64,000 nt of DNA from Hippasteria phrygiana (lineage: Eukaryota > Echinodermata > Asteroidea > Valvatida > Goniasteridae), in assembly GCA_037893225.1 (NCBI GenBank), contig JAZGUH010000117.1, forward strand, positions 1,116,001-1,180,000. The letters are read 5' to 3'. The position numbers and the translations under genes were made by a program. The notes below the pieces were generated by a model. It saw nothing but the letters and a program-made list of their open reading frames with translations, was not told the DNA's origin and ran no database searches. Positions 45,049 through 56,122 of the stretch are shown piece after piece. Each line of letters begins with the position of its first letter. Within the stretch, counting starts at the first letter, position 1.

Positions 45049-45290
45049 GGGGCCAATTTCATAAAGCTGTTAAACACAAACATTTGCTTAGCATGAAAAT
45101 GTCTTGCTTAGTAAAAACAGGTTACCAGCCAAAAGTCCATGTAATTTTCATGCTAAGCAAAAAACAGCTCAATACCAGTCAAAAGCAATATTCCACACAT
45201 GGAAATCTGGTTGGTAATCTAGTTTTTATCAAGGAAGCATTTGCTTGCTAAGCAAATTTTTGTGCTTAACAGCTTTATGAAATTGGCCCC
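45049..45290. mobile_element. MITE-like element, 242 bp, long inverted ends
   Basis: The left end ggggccaatttcataaagct and right end agctttatgaaattggcccc are exact reverse complements, and the pairing continues inward (gttaa, gcttagca). The interior is shared with 19340-19515 and 33273-33480, so this is the intact founder-like copy of a family present in the gene's introns. Confidence 0.88.
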
Positions 45291-46833
45291 AGCTGATGAC
45301 TCCAGCAAGCTGGGTGGTTGTATGAGTAGTTGAGACTGCACTATATAGTAAGCAGAATGTTGTGGATTTGATTCCCCCACACTGAGTAAGCCTGCAAATT
45401 TTGTCCCACGGGCACTCGGAAAGCTTTTGGAAGAATTGTTTTCAGCATGGAGTTGTTATTTTTCAATCTCAACTTTATTCTTGACTACAATCTGTGTCTT
45501 GTTAATTTGAGTTTTCATTTTCAGTGCATTACATTAGATTGAATGCGAGAAAGACTGAGATTGCGGGTATTAACACCATGTGAAATATATCTCTTCTAGG
45601 AAGATGTGTGGTTCTGAAAAGAACCAGGATGATCGAGTGTGTAACTCGACGTCTCTGTCTGTCTTCACGCTCCTCGTATCATACCCACCTTGCAAAGCTT
45701 CAAATCGTATTTAATTGATTGAATGCTTGATATCAGTTGTGACCAGACCATGGCTTAGTATGACAATTGGTTATTCTTGTCTTTCTTCATCCCTTTTTGT
45801 TGGTTTTTGAATGGGAATCAAGGGTGTAGATTACAGGGGGAGGGGGGGGAAGGATGGGCCATAGGATTTGTATAAAAAAACCATTAAAAAAACACAACCA
45901 AGCAAACATGAACATGAATTGAACTGCAGCAAACTACTCACTGTCTAAATTGACCTCAGGCTGAAATATACAATTAGCTGACCCTAACATTTTGAACTTA
46001 AGCAAGATCTTTCTCAAGGCAGAACTTTTAATCCTGGAAAATAAAGCCTGACAGAATAGGAGATATTTTGTTGATATCATCTGCAATGTTTGCGTACATC
46101 AAAATTTATGCATTGAAATGTATGTATTGTATTGTGGTGGAAGTCGGATAGCTTGTGACAAACACATTTTTTTTTTAGGTTAAATTTGTATACAGCAGTT
46201 GCCCTTTTGGTCCATGCCCTCCATGGCATTTACTGGATGTTGCCAGGGTAACCACACACCACAGTTAAGCCTACCTTGGACTAGGGCATCAGGTTGTGAA
46301 TTACATGTCATAAGGACCCCGGAACTTTTGACTTGGTGGTGATTTTATAGAGCTGCTTTATAACAGTTTGCAGAAAATTTGTGCTAACTTTGGCAGAAAA
46401 ATGTTACTGCAAACATTAGAGGTACATGATGGTTCATATAGATAAGACTTATGCCCGTAGTGTCTTCCATTGTTGCATCGCTGCCATTAAAGTTAGAGAG
46501 CTCTTTTCTATACTTTCACTGCATAGTTTTAGCGCTTGGCAGCCTAGGAAATTGGGCTCTGAAGGACCGCAGTGTCTGTGCAGCTATAATACCCCTTAAA
46601 GCTCAATGGGACACTTTTGAGATGCTGGTGGCTGCAGACAAGCTCACCAATCATCGGAGGGGGGGGGGGGGGGGGGGGGGGGGGCTGGGGCTGTATGTAG
46701 TTGAGTCCATCACAAGCCCCTGCAAGTCCATCACCAGCACTCCAGTCCTAATTCCAATCACAAGCTATTCAAATGAGCTTTGACAAAGGCATTCCTTTGT
46801 CATTGTTCATCCAGTAACTTTTGATCAGCTTTA

Positions 46834-46905
46834 TGAAAGGACTTGTGAAAGGACTTGTGAAAGGACTTGTGAAAGGACTTGTGAAAGGACTTGTGAAAGG
46901 ACTTG
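46834..46905. repeat. 12-bp minisatellite
   Basis: Six copies of gaaaggacttgt in tandem, almost identical. Confidence 0.9.
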
Positions 46906-48972
46906 CAGGGACTTGACTACAGCTCTGCCAATCATGTGCATGCTTAGAACTATTGCGCGCATGCTGAAAATTTACACACGCAGGGGTTTCAAAATGTTTT
47001 AGACTAGCAGGCAGATAGATGAAAGTAGGCGGCAGTGAGTCCTTGCCCCAAATGGCGTGCGTGGGGTCCGGGGCCCGCCGAGGGCCCCTGAAGTTTTCGG
47101 ATTGTAGATGCTCTCTGGTGCAATCTAGGCATTTCCTGGCATCTGAGACTAGGTTTTCAAAGATCCTACTGTACAGTACCGACTTTGCATTCATTTATGA
47201 AATAAAAAAAAAATGGCCAGGGGTTTCCCTGCGGGTGGTTAACCCATTTATCGGACTGCTGGAAGAAAATTAATTTTCATAGAATTTGTTTTTTTCTTTC
47301 AAAAAATTTGGACAAGAGGATTCCCAGTTGATTGTAAATGTACATGTAATTATTGTATATATTTAGCAAGAGTAATTAATATCTACCGAGTAATTCATAT
47401 CTACCGAGTAATTCATATCTACCTAGTAATTCATATTAACCGAAAATGTGGGAAAAACAGCCCACCTTCTATTATTTTACAGTCATAGAAATGTAAGTTA
47501 CACCGCATGCCTTTTTGTTCATGCGCACAAAACCCCTTGAATTCTAATTAACAGAGTTAAATGATCTGAAATGCAACAAGAAGACGATGAAATATATCTG
47601 GAAAAAAAACCTGAGGTGTGCCTATGGATGTGCAAGTTATGGGCATAATGCACGTAATTGCAGAACAGCTTGCTCGAAAACCTCCGTCCTCATTCAAAAT
47701 AGGTCCGACCACCGAGATCGATTGCGAATTGGGCCGGGGGCCGGGCGGGCGCGGGCCGGCAAGATCGGAGGGCCGGGTTGACAAGGCTTCACTCGTTGAG
47801 TAAAGTTGGAGTACTTTTACGTACGACATTTACCTTCAGTTGGCTTCTTTACGGCACTTCAGAAAGACTAACGTTTGTTTCTTTTTTGGCATTGTTGATA
47901 AGTAACAGCTGATAATTAATATGGACGCCACGCCTACAATCACACGTGAGCTAGCTCAGCTGAGCTGTCAAAAAAACATCGTCTTGTGTGTACGCGTTCA
48001 CAAAACAGACATTGTACATGTACATGTACATGTACATTGTACAACGCTTGCGGCGCACGTGTTTCTCTTTTCTCAAGGCGAATTTCGCTTCGCGTTAGTG
48101 CGTGCACGTGCATTGTACACTGGGAACAATAGACGGTAACATGTGCGGTTGCTTCTTGCACTTGCACTTGACCAAGGCTAGGCTAGCAACAAAGCAACGC
48201 GCACGCGCAGATGCACTTTAGGGGTTGGAGTTATTGAAGCAATTGCTCTAACCCCCCAGGGCTTAGTAGCCTTTTCTCAAGACTTAAAGTTCGCAACACG
48301 TTAGCAGCGTGTACGTACATTGTACATTGGGAATAATACGGTAGCATTCAGTGCGGTTGTTTGCACTTGACCAAGACTACATCTGCACCATATCGATGGA
48401 ATATGCACTATGTGCGCTATAAATGAACGGTGCGGACTGCGGAGAAGTTTTGTCGGGCCGGGTTTAGAAAACGATCCAAGAAACAACACATTTAGTACAT
48501 AATGTATTTTTTTTATTCCTCCATGGTACATCATACGTTACATACATACATGTATGTACTATTCTACCGTCAAATTTATTGGAAATAACTGGAATTTCGA
48601 GCAAGGTAATCTGGACTAATCCACACTCAATACAAATCTTAGATAAATCTTGAACGTGCGAAAAGCAATATCGCGATATTGGGCCGCGTAACGTAGAGAC
48701 ATGTACGTTATGCGGTCCGGGTAGTGAGCCGTGTATACTTCACGCTCCATGGACCAGGATGTATTTGTTTTGGTGAACAAACAAAATATATTTTGTTACT
48801 AAAAACAAGGATCTATTCCCCCAAAGCGGTAGCTCAGGGAAGTTTTTTTTTTTTTCATGATTAAAAAAAAGTAGCCGGCGCAAAAGTTCCAATAGCCGGT
48901 CAAATTCGCCGGTTGCCGGCTTATTTTGAAACCCCTGACACGCATGCGCAGAGCTAGCAAAAAAGGACCAGT

Positions 48973-49227
48973 ATGTCTGCAGTGTCTCAAAAGTCTCCTA
49001 TTGCATGCAGTGAGCTAAACTGGGATGGTCTGGAGGTGATGGTGTCACAAACCAGTTGGACCAAACATGCAGGGAAAAGGGAAGATTTCAAAACAAAAGT
49101 TAAAACAGGAGAGAAACTGGGGTTGCACTGTATACGGATGGGACAGAAAAGGTTTGAGGATGCATTTGCATGCAGGGACTGCATCCCAAATTGGTTGGAG
49201 AGGCTGAGTCTTGGAAGGCATGAATGA
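48973..49227 (+). CDS. Unrecognised small ORF (84 codons), doubtful
   Basis: An ATG ORF encodes a charged 84-residue peptide with NWDGLEVMVSQTSW in its first third and four cysteines, ending at TGA. It has no signal peptide, membrane segment or family motif that I recognise. Composition is less AT-rich than the surroundings. It could be a decayed exon or transposon fragment; I give it little weight. Confidence 0.15.
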   Translation: MSAVSQKSPIACSELNWDGLEVMVSQTSWTKHAGKREDFKTKVKTGEKLGLHCIRMGQKRFEDAFACRDCIPNWLERLSLGRHE

Positions 49228-50024
49228 ATAGTTATATGTGGGATTGGGGATGGTGGTAGCCGGTTTCACATACGAATGGTTCTCTGAAAGATGGGAGGAA
49301 TTGTACTTGTTTGTTTTGAGTATGAATGATGTATCCGGGCTGAAATTGTGTGGCTTAATCAGAGGGGGCCTAATATTTATCAATTAATTGATCTTGTCAG
49401 CCGACAATCATTGGAAATAGTCTAGTTCCCCGACCTGATAATTCCCTGACATCTATAAATTGGTCCGTTTTGTCTAAGGTATGTTCAGGGAACCAGAATA
49501 TGAGAACAATTATTTCTCTGTTTTCCCCCAGGATCTATGCACACAAAACTTTAAACAGGTCAGTGTTACAGTATTTGCTAGCATGCTATAAAATACTAAC
49601 CCCCAAATCAATTTATTTCTGAAAAATACAGCAAAAGCGAATAGTGTATACTACATTTAAAAGCTGATTTTGAACTTAGCAAATTTTGATTTTTTTACTC
49701 GGTGATGATGTGTACACACACATTGACTTTTACTTATGAAGGTATACCTCATGAGAGGGAAATCATCTCATTGAGTCGAGTGTCCTTGACTGTGTGTACT
49801 TCCAGACATTATGACTTGTTTTGCTATTAACTGTGGTTTATTGCCACCTTGCTAAAAATCAGGGTCCAGGGCTCAGTGCCCTAATTTATGGCCCTGTAGC
49901 AGTCTGTCTGTGGCTGTGCATGGATTGTACATGTACATGGTACACCCCAGGCACTCTCTAGAAGTGCTGAAGTCAGCCAATCTTTACGTTGAAGGTAGTC
50001 AGTTTAGGAGAACATTCTTGCCAG

Positions 50025-50425
50025 GTGGCATTAAAGGTAATATACAACATTTGCAAACATCCAAAAACAAAACTGCGATAGTGGAGTAAATAAACCAGAA
50101 TAATAAAAAAAATAATGAAGATGGTGCCGGTACTAGTCCTCCTGAGAAATATTTCTGTCTGAAATGCTTTCATCTTCAAGTTCAAGAAGTTTGTATCTGA
50201 AGATCTCTCAGAAATGTTACGATGTGGCTGATTTCATTTTTAAAAGTTGAAACAAGCACATATAAATGTGCACGAAATCACTGTTAAAACGGAATGGTTT
50301 TTCAATCAGTATTTTCTGGTGGCTTGGGGACAGATTGAACTAAAACCTTCACAGTTTTGTTATTTTGTGTATATATTACTTTACACAAAGTACGAACACT
50401 GTCTACGACCCCTCTCCACAGTTTA
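50025..50425 (+). repeat. Dispersed repeat family R1, copy 3
   Basis: It contains the same ordered blocks as 18225-18490 and, reversed, 12410-12735: cctgagaaatatttctgtct, aatcactgttaaa, ttcacagttttgttatt and tacgaacactg. Confidence 0.65.
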
Positions 50426-50514
50426 CTGAACCAAATTCAGACAATTGATGATTGAATCCTGAGGACTAAAATGCAACATGGTACAACGAAACGAGTGGAA
50501 AACCTGCACATTGG

Positions 50515-51150
50515 CATTTTGAGTTGCAAGAACAAACAACCATGTTATCAACGGACAGTCAATTTAGGGATTTTAATATTTGTACATCTGAAAGGCCCTT
50601 TTGTACCATATTCCCCAGTTTTGAAATGGAATTCAATACTTGAATATTGTGTTAGGGAATTTTCTTTTTGTTTTGAGAATTTTATCAAATGTTTTGGTGG
50701 GCAATGTTCTTACTAGAATATTGCATGTAGAAAGAGGGAAAACATGGCAAATGACTTGATGTACATGTATGGACTCCTGTCCCTGGTTCCCTCTAAATGT
50801 CACACTTTTGTAACCGTTAGTGTAGAAAGACCCAAGTATGCGAGTAAGTAAGTTACTGACTTCATTCTCTCAAAACAAGGGGGCAAGACTTTAACAACAG
50901 CTGCAGAATTGCAAGTACAAATGACAAATACAGAATTGTAAATATACAAAAAATAAAAAGTTGGAACTTTTGTTTGCTAAACAAAGAGGAGGGAGGTAGG
51001 GAGGGGCAGGGATAGGTGGGGAATTGGGTGAGGTTGAAGGGAAGGCCGGGTGCAAGGGGAAGTATATACACGAGAATGAGGAGATATTTAAGTTGCAAAA
51101 GGATATTTTATAAACTTCAAAAGGTTATAGCAGATCCTAGGATGAGCTTC
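50515..51150 (+). repeat. Probable decayed copy of dispersed repeat family R3
   Basis: It shares short blocks with other R3 members, such as gtcaatttagggattttaat, ctctcaaaacaaggg and ggatgagcttcagcaaca. The order is kept but spacing differs, perhaps through an internal insertion around 50950-51070. Confidence 0.35.
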
Positions 51151-52248
51151 AGCAACAGTGCAAGGGCAGATGTGGGGGGGGGGGGGGCCCTAAAAGTGGC
51201 CATAACCCCCCCCCCAAAAAAACCGAATAATAATAAAAAAGGCAATACTAATAGACGATGAAACCCGCCATTTGGCCTAATACTAGTTACTTTGGGGCCG
51301 TCCATAAAGTACGTACGCTTGAAGGGGGTGTTGTTGACATTGCGTACACCATGTGTACAGGGGGGGGGGGGGGGGGGGGGGGGTGTCCAAACCAATGTAC
51401 TATGTACTATCTCATATAATAACTACCAGTATCAGCTTTTGTGCATCGAAACCAGTTATAACACAATACCCTTCACCCCAACCAAAAGTAAATTTATTTT
51501 CCCAGTGCCCGCCTCCAGCCAACTCCAGCCTATTTTTAGACCACATCAAAGACTGCTTTATAAACCGGCATTGTACACCGGAAACGTACAGGTGTACTTC
51601 TATCAATTTCATATTTCTATTTGTGTTATTTATTTATTAATTTTTTATTTTTTTGCACGCTCAGTGTTTTTCCCCTCCTCCCCCCAAAAAGTTGCTCAAT
51701 CTGCCAGTGTCTCAGTGTGCAGTTACAAAAACAAAATGGTTACTTTTAAAGATATACACAATAGATACGCCTGAATTATTGTCCGATAATTAGTTGATAA
51801 CTAAACGTGAATTGTTTTTTTTCATTCAATGCCCCATTTAAAAGTAAATAACTCTGTAGCATTAGAAAAATACTTTTTTATTTTTTTTATTTTAGGGTGA
51901 AACTCAAAACGAGCATGGACCTTATATTTTTTAAAGATTCACCAATTGTAGAAATAGTTGCGACATTGTTTCTTTCTCCCAACAGGTTAAAATTGGCCAC
52001 ACAATCCCCCTCCCCACTCCCTTTTTGGGGCAGGAAGGAGGAGAAGGGGATTGAATCACCCGGAATGGAATGAGATATCCAACTTCCAGAAACTGAAACT
52101 TCCAAGCCATGCACCACGTGATCAAGGTAATTTCACAGAAGAAACAAAACAAAAATGAATTTTTGTAGATGCCCCCCCCTCTTTCATGCAAACAATAGCG
52201 GCATAGCCAAAGGGGCTCCAAACCCCCATAAAAAAATTGTTGCCCCCC

Positions 52249-52352
52249 CTCCCAGTCCCCTCACCCCAGTCCCCTCACCCCAGTCCCCTCACCCCAGTCC
52301 CCTCACCCCAGTCCCCTCACCCCAGTCCCCTCACCCCAGTCCCCTCACCCCA
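52249..52352. repeat. 14-bp C-rich minisatellite
   Basis: Seven to eight copies of ccccagtcccctca in tandem with no visible interruption until the last. One strand is almost pure C/T, which favours slippage and non-B structure. Confidence 0.92.
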
Positions 52353-53609
52353 ATTCCCCCCCCCCCCACTGAAAAATGCGCAAACGGAGAAAATAATAGT
52401 AGTATTGAGAAAAATACTGAGCGCCCCCCACCCCACTCTACCATCCAGCCCCCACTGGCTCCCTATATATGGAGAGAGCCCTTGCTATCCAGCTGGCACT
52501 CAAAAACTATGATCAGCTGTTGGAATGTACATGTCCAGATTTAGCCACTTATGTCTGCAGGAAGTTGTTTCATGTGCATCAATTCTAATTTGGGCCATTT
52601 TGGTGCATAGAGTCTGTTTTCAGTAACGATAATTTGTAAACATTGTCATTAACTTACTTAGTGAATAAGGGAAGATGCATCTCCAGCCAGGACCCTCTCT
52701 ACTTTTTTCAATGTTCATTTTTGTGCAGAAATTTAAATATACTAACTGTTCTCACACATGCCTGCTCTTTTCTGTAACCTTGGAATAAATCATGGCTACA
52801 AATAAAGTACATGTTGTGGTTCAGAATATGGAGGAAGGAATTCCTTCCTCCCTGTTAGGAACAAGTGCATGAGATATGGAGGTCGTCTGTTCCTGTTGCA
52901 TTATATTAGGAGCTTTTAAATTTATTAAGTTGTATAACAAATGGAGAAGAAAATTTTGACATTCAAGTAATCTTTCTGAAGAAATATATAGTTTTAGAAT
53001 TAGTGTACCCCAACTCCTTGCTCTATGGTCATACTATCCCCATTTTCTTTTTGGCAACCATGGAATCAATACTGCAAGTAAATATACTGCAGTTAATATA
53101 ATAGCGAGGTCATCGTGGTTATTTTCAGGAACTTTCACATTTTTCTAAATTATGTTATCAGAAAATCTGTTGGCTTTTATAATAAGATGAATTCAACTAA
53201 GATTTCCAATAAAAAAAAAAAATGATAACTTACTCACTGTTCTCAAGGCTCCTTTTTTGAGAAATGGGCATAAATAGAATATACATCTGAATTAATAAAC
53301 AAAAAATCTTGCACTTGGAAAAATTTGAGTCTGGCATTATTTGAATGAATGACTTGGGATATATTTTGAAAACCATGTCAAAACAATGCTCACCCAATGG
53401 ATATAGTGGGTATCCCAAGCCCCTTTTTTCATGGACAAGTGGCAAGGACTGGAATACAGCACTGACCCCATGTGATTACCCACAGGCAGACCAGTGTCAC
53501 CTTACAACATGTGCAGTGCTAGCAAGCCACCAGCTCCCCACCACCAGGGACACTACTGCCAACGTCAGCGTAGCCTAAAGCTCCACATCATCAGTAAAAA
53601 AAAAAGGGC

Positions 53610-53710
53610 CGGCTTCCTTCCTATTGGCCGAAGGTCTGGCCATGCAGAGTTGATCCATCCCATAATAGCCAGATAAAACCTGGGTGCAGAAAGTGCTGCA
53701 TGAGCTTGGA
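53610..53710 (+). promoter_or_regulatory. Putative promoter of the downstream signal-peptide gene
   Basis: An inverted CCAAT box (ctattggcc, about 53621) lies 50 bases upstream of a TATA-like gataaaa (53672-53678), placing a start near 53705 and a 5' UTR of about 70 nt before the ATG at 53774. Vertebrate type I collagen promoters also use CCAAT boxes bound by NF-Y/CBF; the resemblance is suggestive only. Confidence 0.4.
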
Positions 53711-53773
53711 GCCGCTGAAAGTTTTTGGCAACTAGATTGTCTGTGATTCTTGGTGCACAGAGATTGTACAACC

Positions 53774-53888
53774 ATGTATAGCTTTGTGGGCCAGGCAGCC
53801 CGTTACCGGTGGGGACTGTTGCTAGTCCTGTCCGCCGTTCTCTTCATATCGATCGAGGCCCAGTCTTCCGATAGCAGCATTGGCTCGT
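53774..53888 (+). CDS. First coding exon of a secreted protein (signal peptide), possibly another fibrillar collagen; rest not found
   Basis: ATG in ACCATGT context follows an in-frame TGA at 53744-53746. The 38 complete codons give a signal peptide: a basic n-region (AARYRWG), a hydrophobic core LLLVLSAVLFISI and a likely cut after EAQ. Donor gtaagt at 53889 leaves phase 1. The opening M-Y-S-F-V resembles the M-F-S-F-V start of human COL1A1, and fibrillar collagens usually have a separate signal-peptide exon before a von Willebrand C-type exon. It lies 14.5 kb downstream of the SURF collagen in the same direction. No second exon was recognised before 64000, so the collagen assignment is inference. 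Confidence 0.6.
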
Positions 53889-54972
53889 GTAAGTTTACCC
53901 ATTTTCTCTCTCTAAAAAGACCAATAATTTGCATGAAAAAGTATCTAATTTCTCTAAACGAGTCTTCTTTTTCCCCTTCTTCTTCTGCTTATTTTGTTCA
54001 AATGAGTTTCTCTCATGCATGATGGTCTTTCAAGTTCACTTGTGTGTACATGCTCTCTTTCTTAAAGATACATGTGAAATGTATCTCTTTAGCAACTGCC
54101 AATAGTAGGAATAAGAAATGTAATTGTAGAAAGTAGCATTTTCTTCTTTAAATACAAATGTAGAATTTCTTCTCTTTTAGTTCGTTTTGGTTGTTACAAC
54201 TGCTGTGTATGCTAAAAGTAAATTTATTTCTTTAGTTTGAATTTAGTTTTACACGTCATATTTCTCTTGCGTGTCATGAAACTTCTGTACATTAATTGCA
54301 TGCAATGAACTGGTCTTGTATCTGTTATGTAATTTCTGGAAACATTTGTGGCCTGCAGTCATTAAATAAACTTGTAAGAAAGTTAGTGAAAAATATAAAT
54401 TGATAGTATTGACAAAGTATGATGATAGTATTGATGAAGTATTGACGAAGTTTCCTTTGAAGCACCTTAAACAAATTACATTAAAAAAAGGTCATGTTTT
54501 TGAAAATTTGACTGGCAGGTCACAATTTTTTCTTGCTATTAATTTGTATATTATTGCTGTCCATGGTTTTTAAGTGTTAAATTTTAAAATGGTTAAGCTT
54601 GGGAAAAATAAACAATTGGTTATGCAACATACTCTTGTGGAAAATAGTAAGGTATCATACAGATAGGAACTTAAACAAGTATGTCCTGAAATAAAAAACA
54701 AAACAAAACAAAAAGCCCCCCAAAAAAACCAAAAAAAACGATTAAACAAAAATTGTCATACACACCTAATTACTCCTCACACTTGCAACCCTGAAAACTG
54801 TTATCCTACAGGCCACAAAAAGAGTCACCAACTGAAAAGAACATTTTGTTTTATGGTCTGATCACTTCAAGAATTGAACTCCAATGTGCTGACATACCCT
54901 TTCAATTTTCAGCATTTGTTAAAATCTCTATAGCATATAAAAGAATTTTAACAATTGTGTGGGTTAGAGTAT

Positions 54973-55120
54973 ACAAATATTGACTGCTTCGAGTGAGTAA
55001 AACTAGCCTCCCGAGGTGATCCATGAAGCATTCTATTTCGCCGAGGAAAATGGAATGTTTCATGGATCACCGAGGGAGGCTAGTTTTACTACACTACGAA
55101 ATGAAGCAGTCAATATTTGT
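54973..55120. mobile_element. Foldback element, 148 bp
   Basis: acaaatattgactgcttc at the left is matched by gaagcagtcaatatttgt at the right, and pairing continues through actagcctcccgaggtgatc and its inverse to about 60 bp per arm. Confidence 0.85.
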
Positions 55121-55979
55121 AACTCCTCTCCCACAGATTCTGCTTGATTTAAGCGCTAACTGATTAATTTTATTTAAATACAATTCATAAATACCTAAGA
55201 CAGTTTACCCATTCCTATTGTCGACAGCCTGTCACATAGGTGGTTTTAAACGGCCGATAAAACACCAACCGGTTTTAAACACTTTTCCCGGTGTCACACG
55301 AAATTTAGAGTCCTCCGAAATTTGGTTCCTTTTATTGGTTGAAAACTATCGCGACCAGTCACTCTCCCAATTACACAAGCGCAATACTGCTGTTGTGTCC
55401 GTATTTAGAGTTCATAATTTCACACAACACCGGCACTGCTGCGTTCTGTGCCACATCATGCCACATGTCACGTGCTATATAAGGAAATTTTTAGCACTAC
55501 TTGCGTGAGGTATGGACCATTAAATAGCTAAATGGGTGTTTTACAAACCAAGGGTAAAACAAATTGAACCAAATCATTGGAAATTTATAATTTTCAGAGG
55601 TTTTTGCTGAATTTGACATAAAAAGGTATTTTATGTATGTTTAAAACTGCTTTGGGACGGTTGATAATGACCCGAGCCGAAGTACGTCTATTTGAATTTG
55701 AAATAAGTTTCCAAACTACCCCTTCACGAAATGTTTGAACCCAGTTCTGTAGCGCTAGTGCTAGCGCTTGGGAAGAATATGCGCAACGCACACACCCGTA
55801 TGCATTTTTTGCACAATACTGGTGCTATGCGCATAGTAATTTGGTTGCTATGGGTACAGTACTTTGGTTGCTACGGGTATAGTACTTTTGGCCGTGCACG
55901 GCAAGATAGCAGAAATAGTGAGCGTCATGTGACTCGCTCTCGTCCAATCGAGACACAGAATCTGTGTGTGAGGTGTATA

Positions 55980-56122
55980 AGACCTTATGTGTAGCAGCCA
56001 TCTTAGAACTAATGTCTTTGTTACCCTTCGATAGGCATGTGGGTAACTTTTGTGCTTACAATGCTGCAGAATTTAAATCATAATTGTATAGATCTCGAAG
56101 ATGGCTGCTACGCATAAGGTCT
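55980..56122. mobile_element. MITE-like element, 143 bp
   Basis: The ends agaccttatgtgtagcagcc... and ...ggctgctacgcataaggtct are 25-bp inverted repeats with one mismatch. Confidence 0.78.

Larger units (their letters stand above)
39800..53600. other. Intergenic region, no supported protein gene
   Basis: AT-rich DNA with scattered elements listed separately. It holds several long G or C runs (near 41900, 42655, 46660, 51175 and 51361) and direct repeats such as ccggcccctcccccaacccc twice near 41693-41745. ORFs here are under about 160 codons and lack family motifs or splice logic. A CpG-rich stretch at 47690-48400 contains two diverged copies of a segment with cattgtacaytggga and gtgcggttg. 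I see no rRNA or canonical tRNA. Confidence 0.6.

Noticed and set aside
46451..47194. Overlapping ORFs of 110 and 141 codons
   Set aside because: They include a poly-G run and a 12-bp minisatellite (repeating FTSP on the minus strand); low-complexity artefacts.
51292..51774. 160-codon ORF crossing a 20-bp poly-G run
   Set aside because: Frame depends on a homopolymer and the rest has no protein-like pattern.
52155..52544. Proline/serine-rich ORF of 129 codons
   Set aside because: Produced by the 14-bp C-rich minisatellite; no start context or exon structure.
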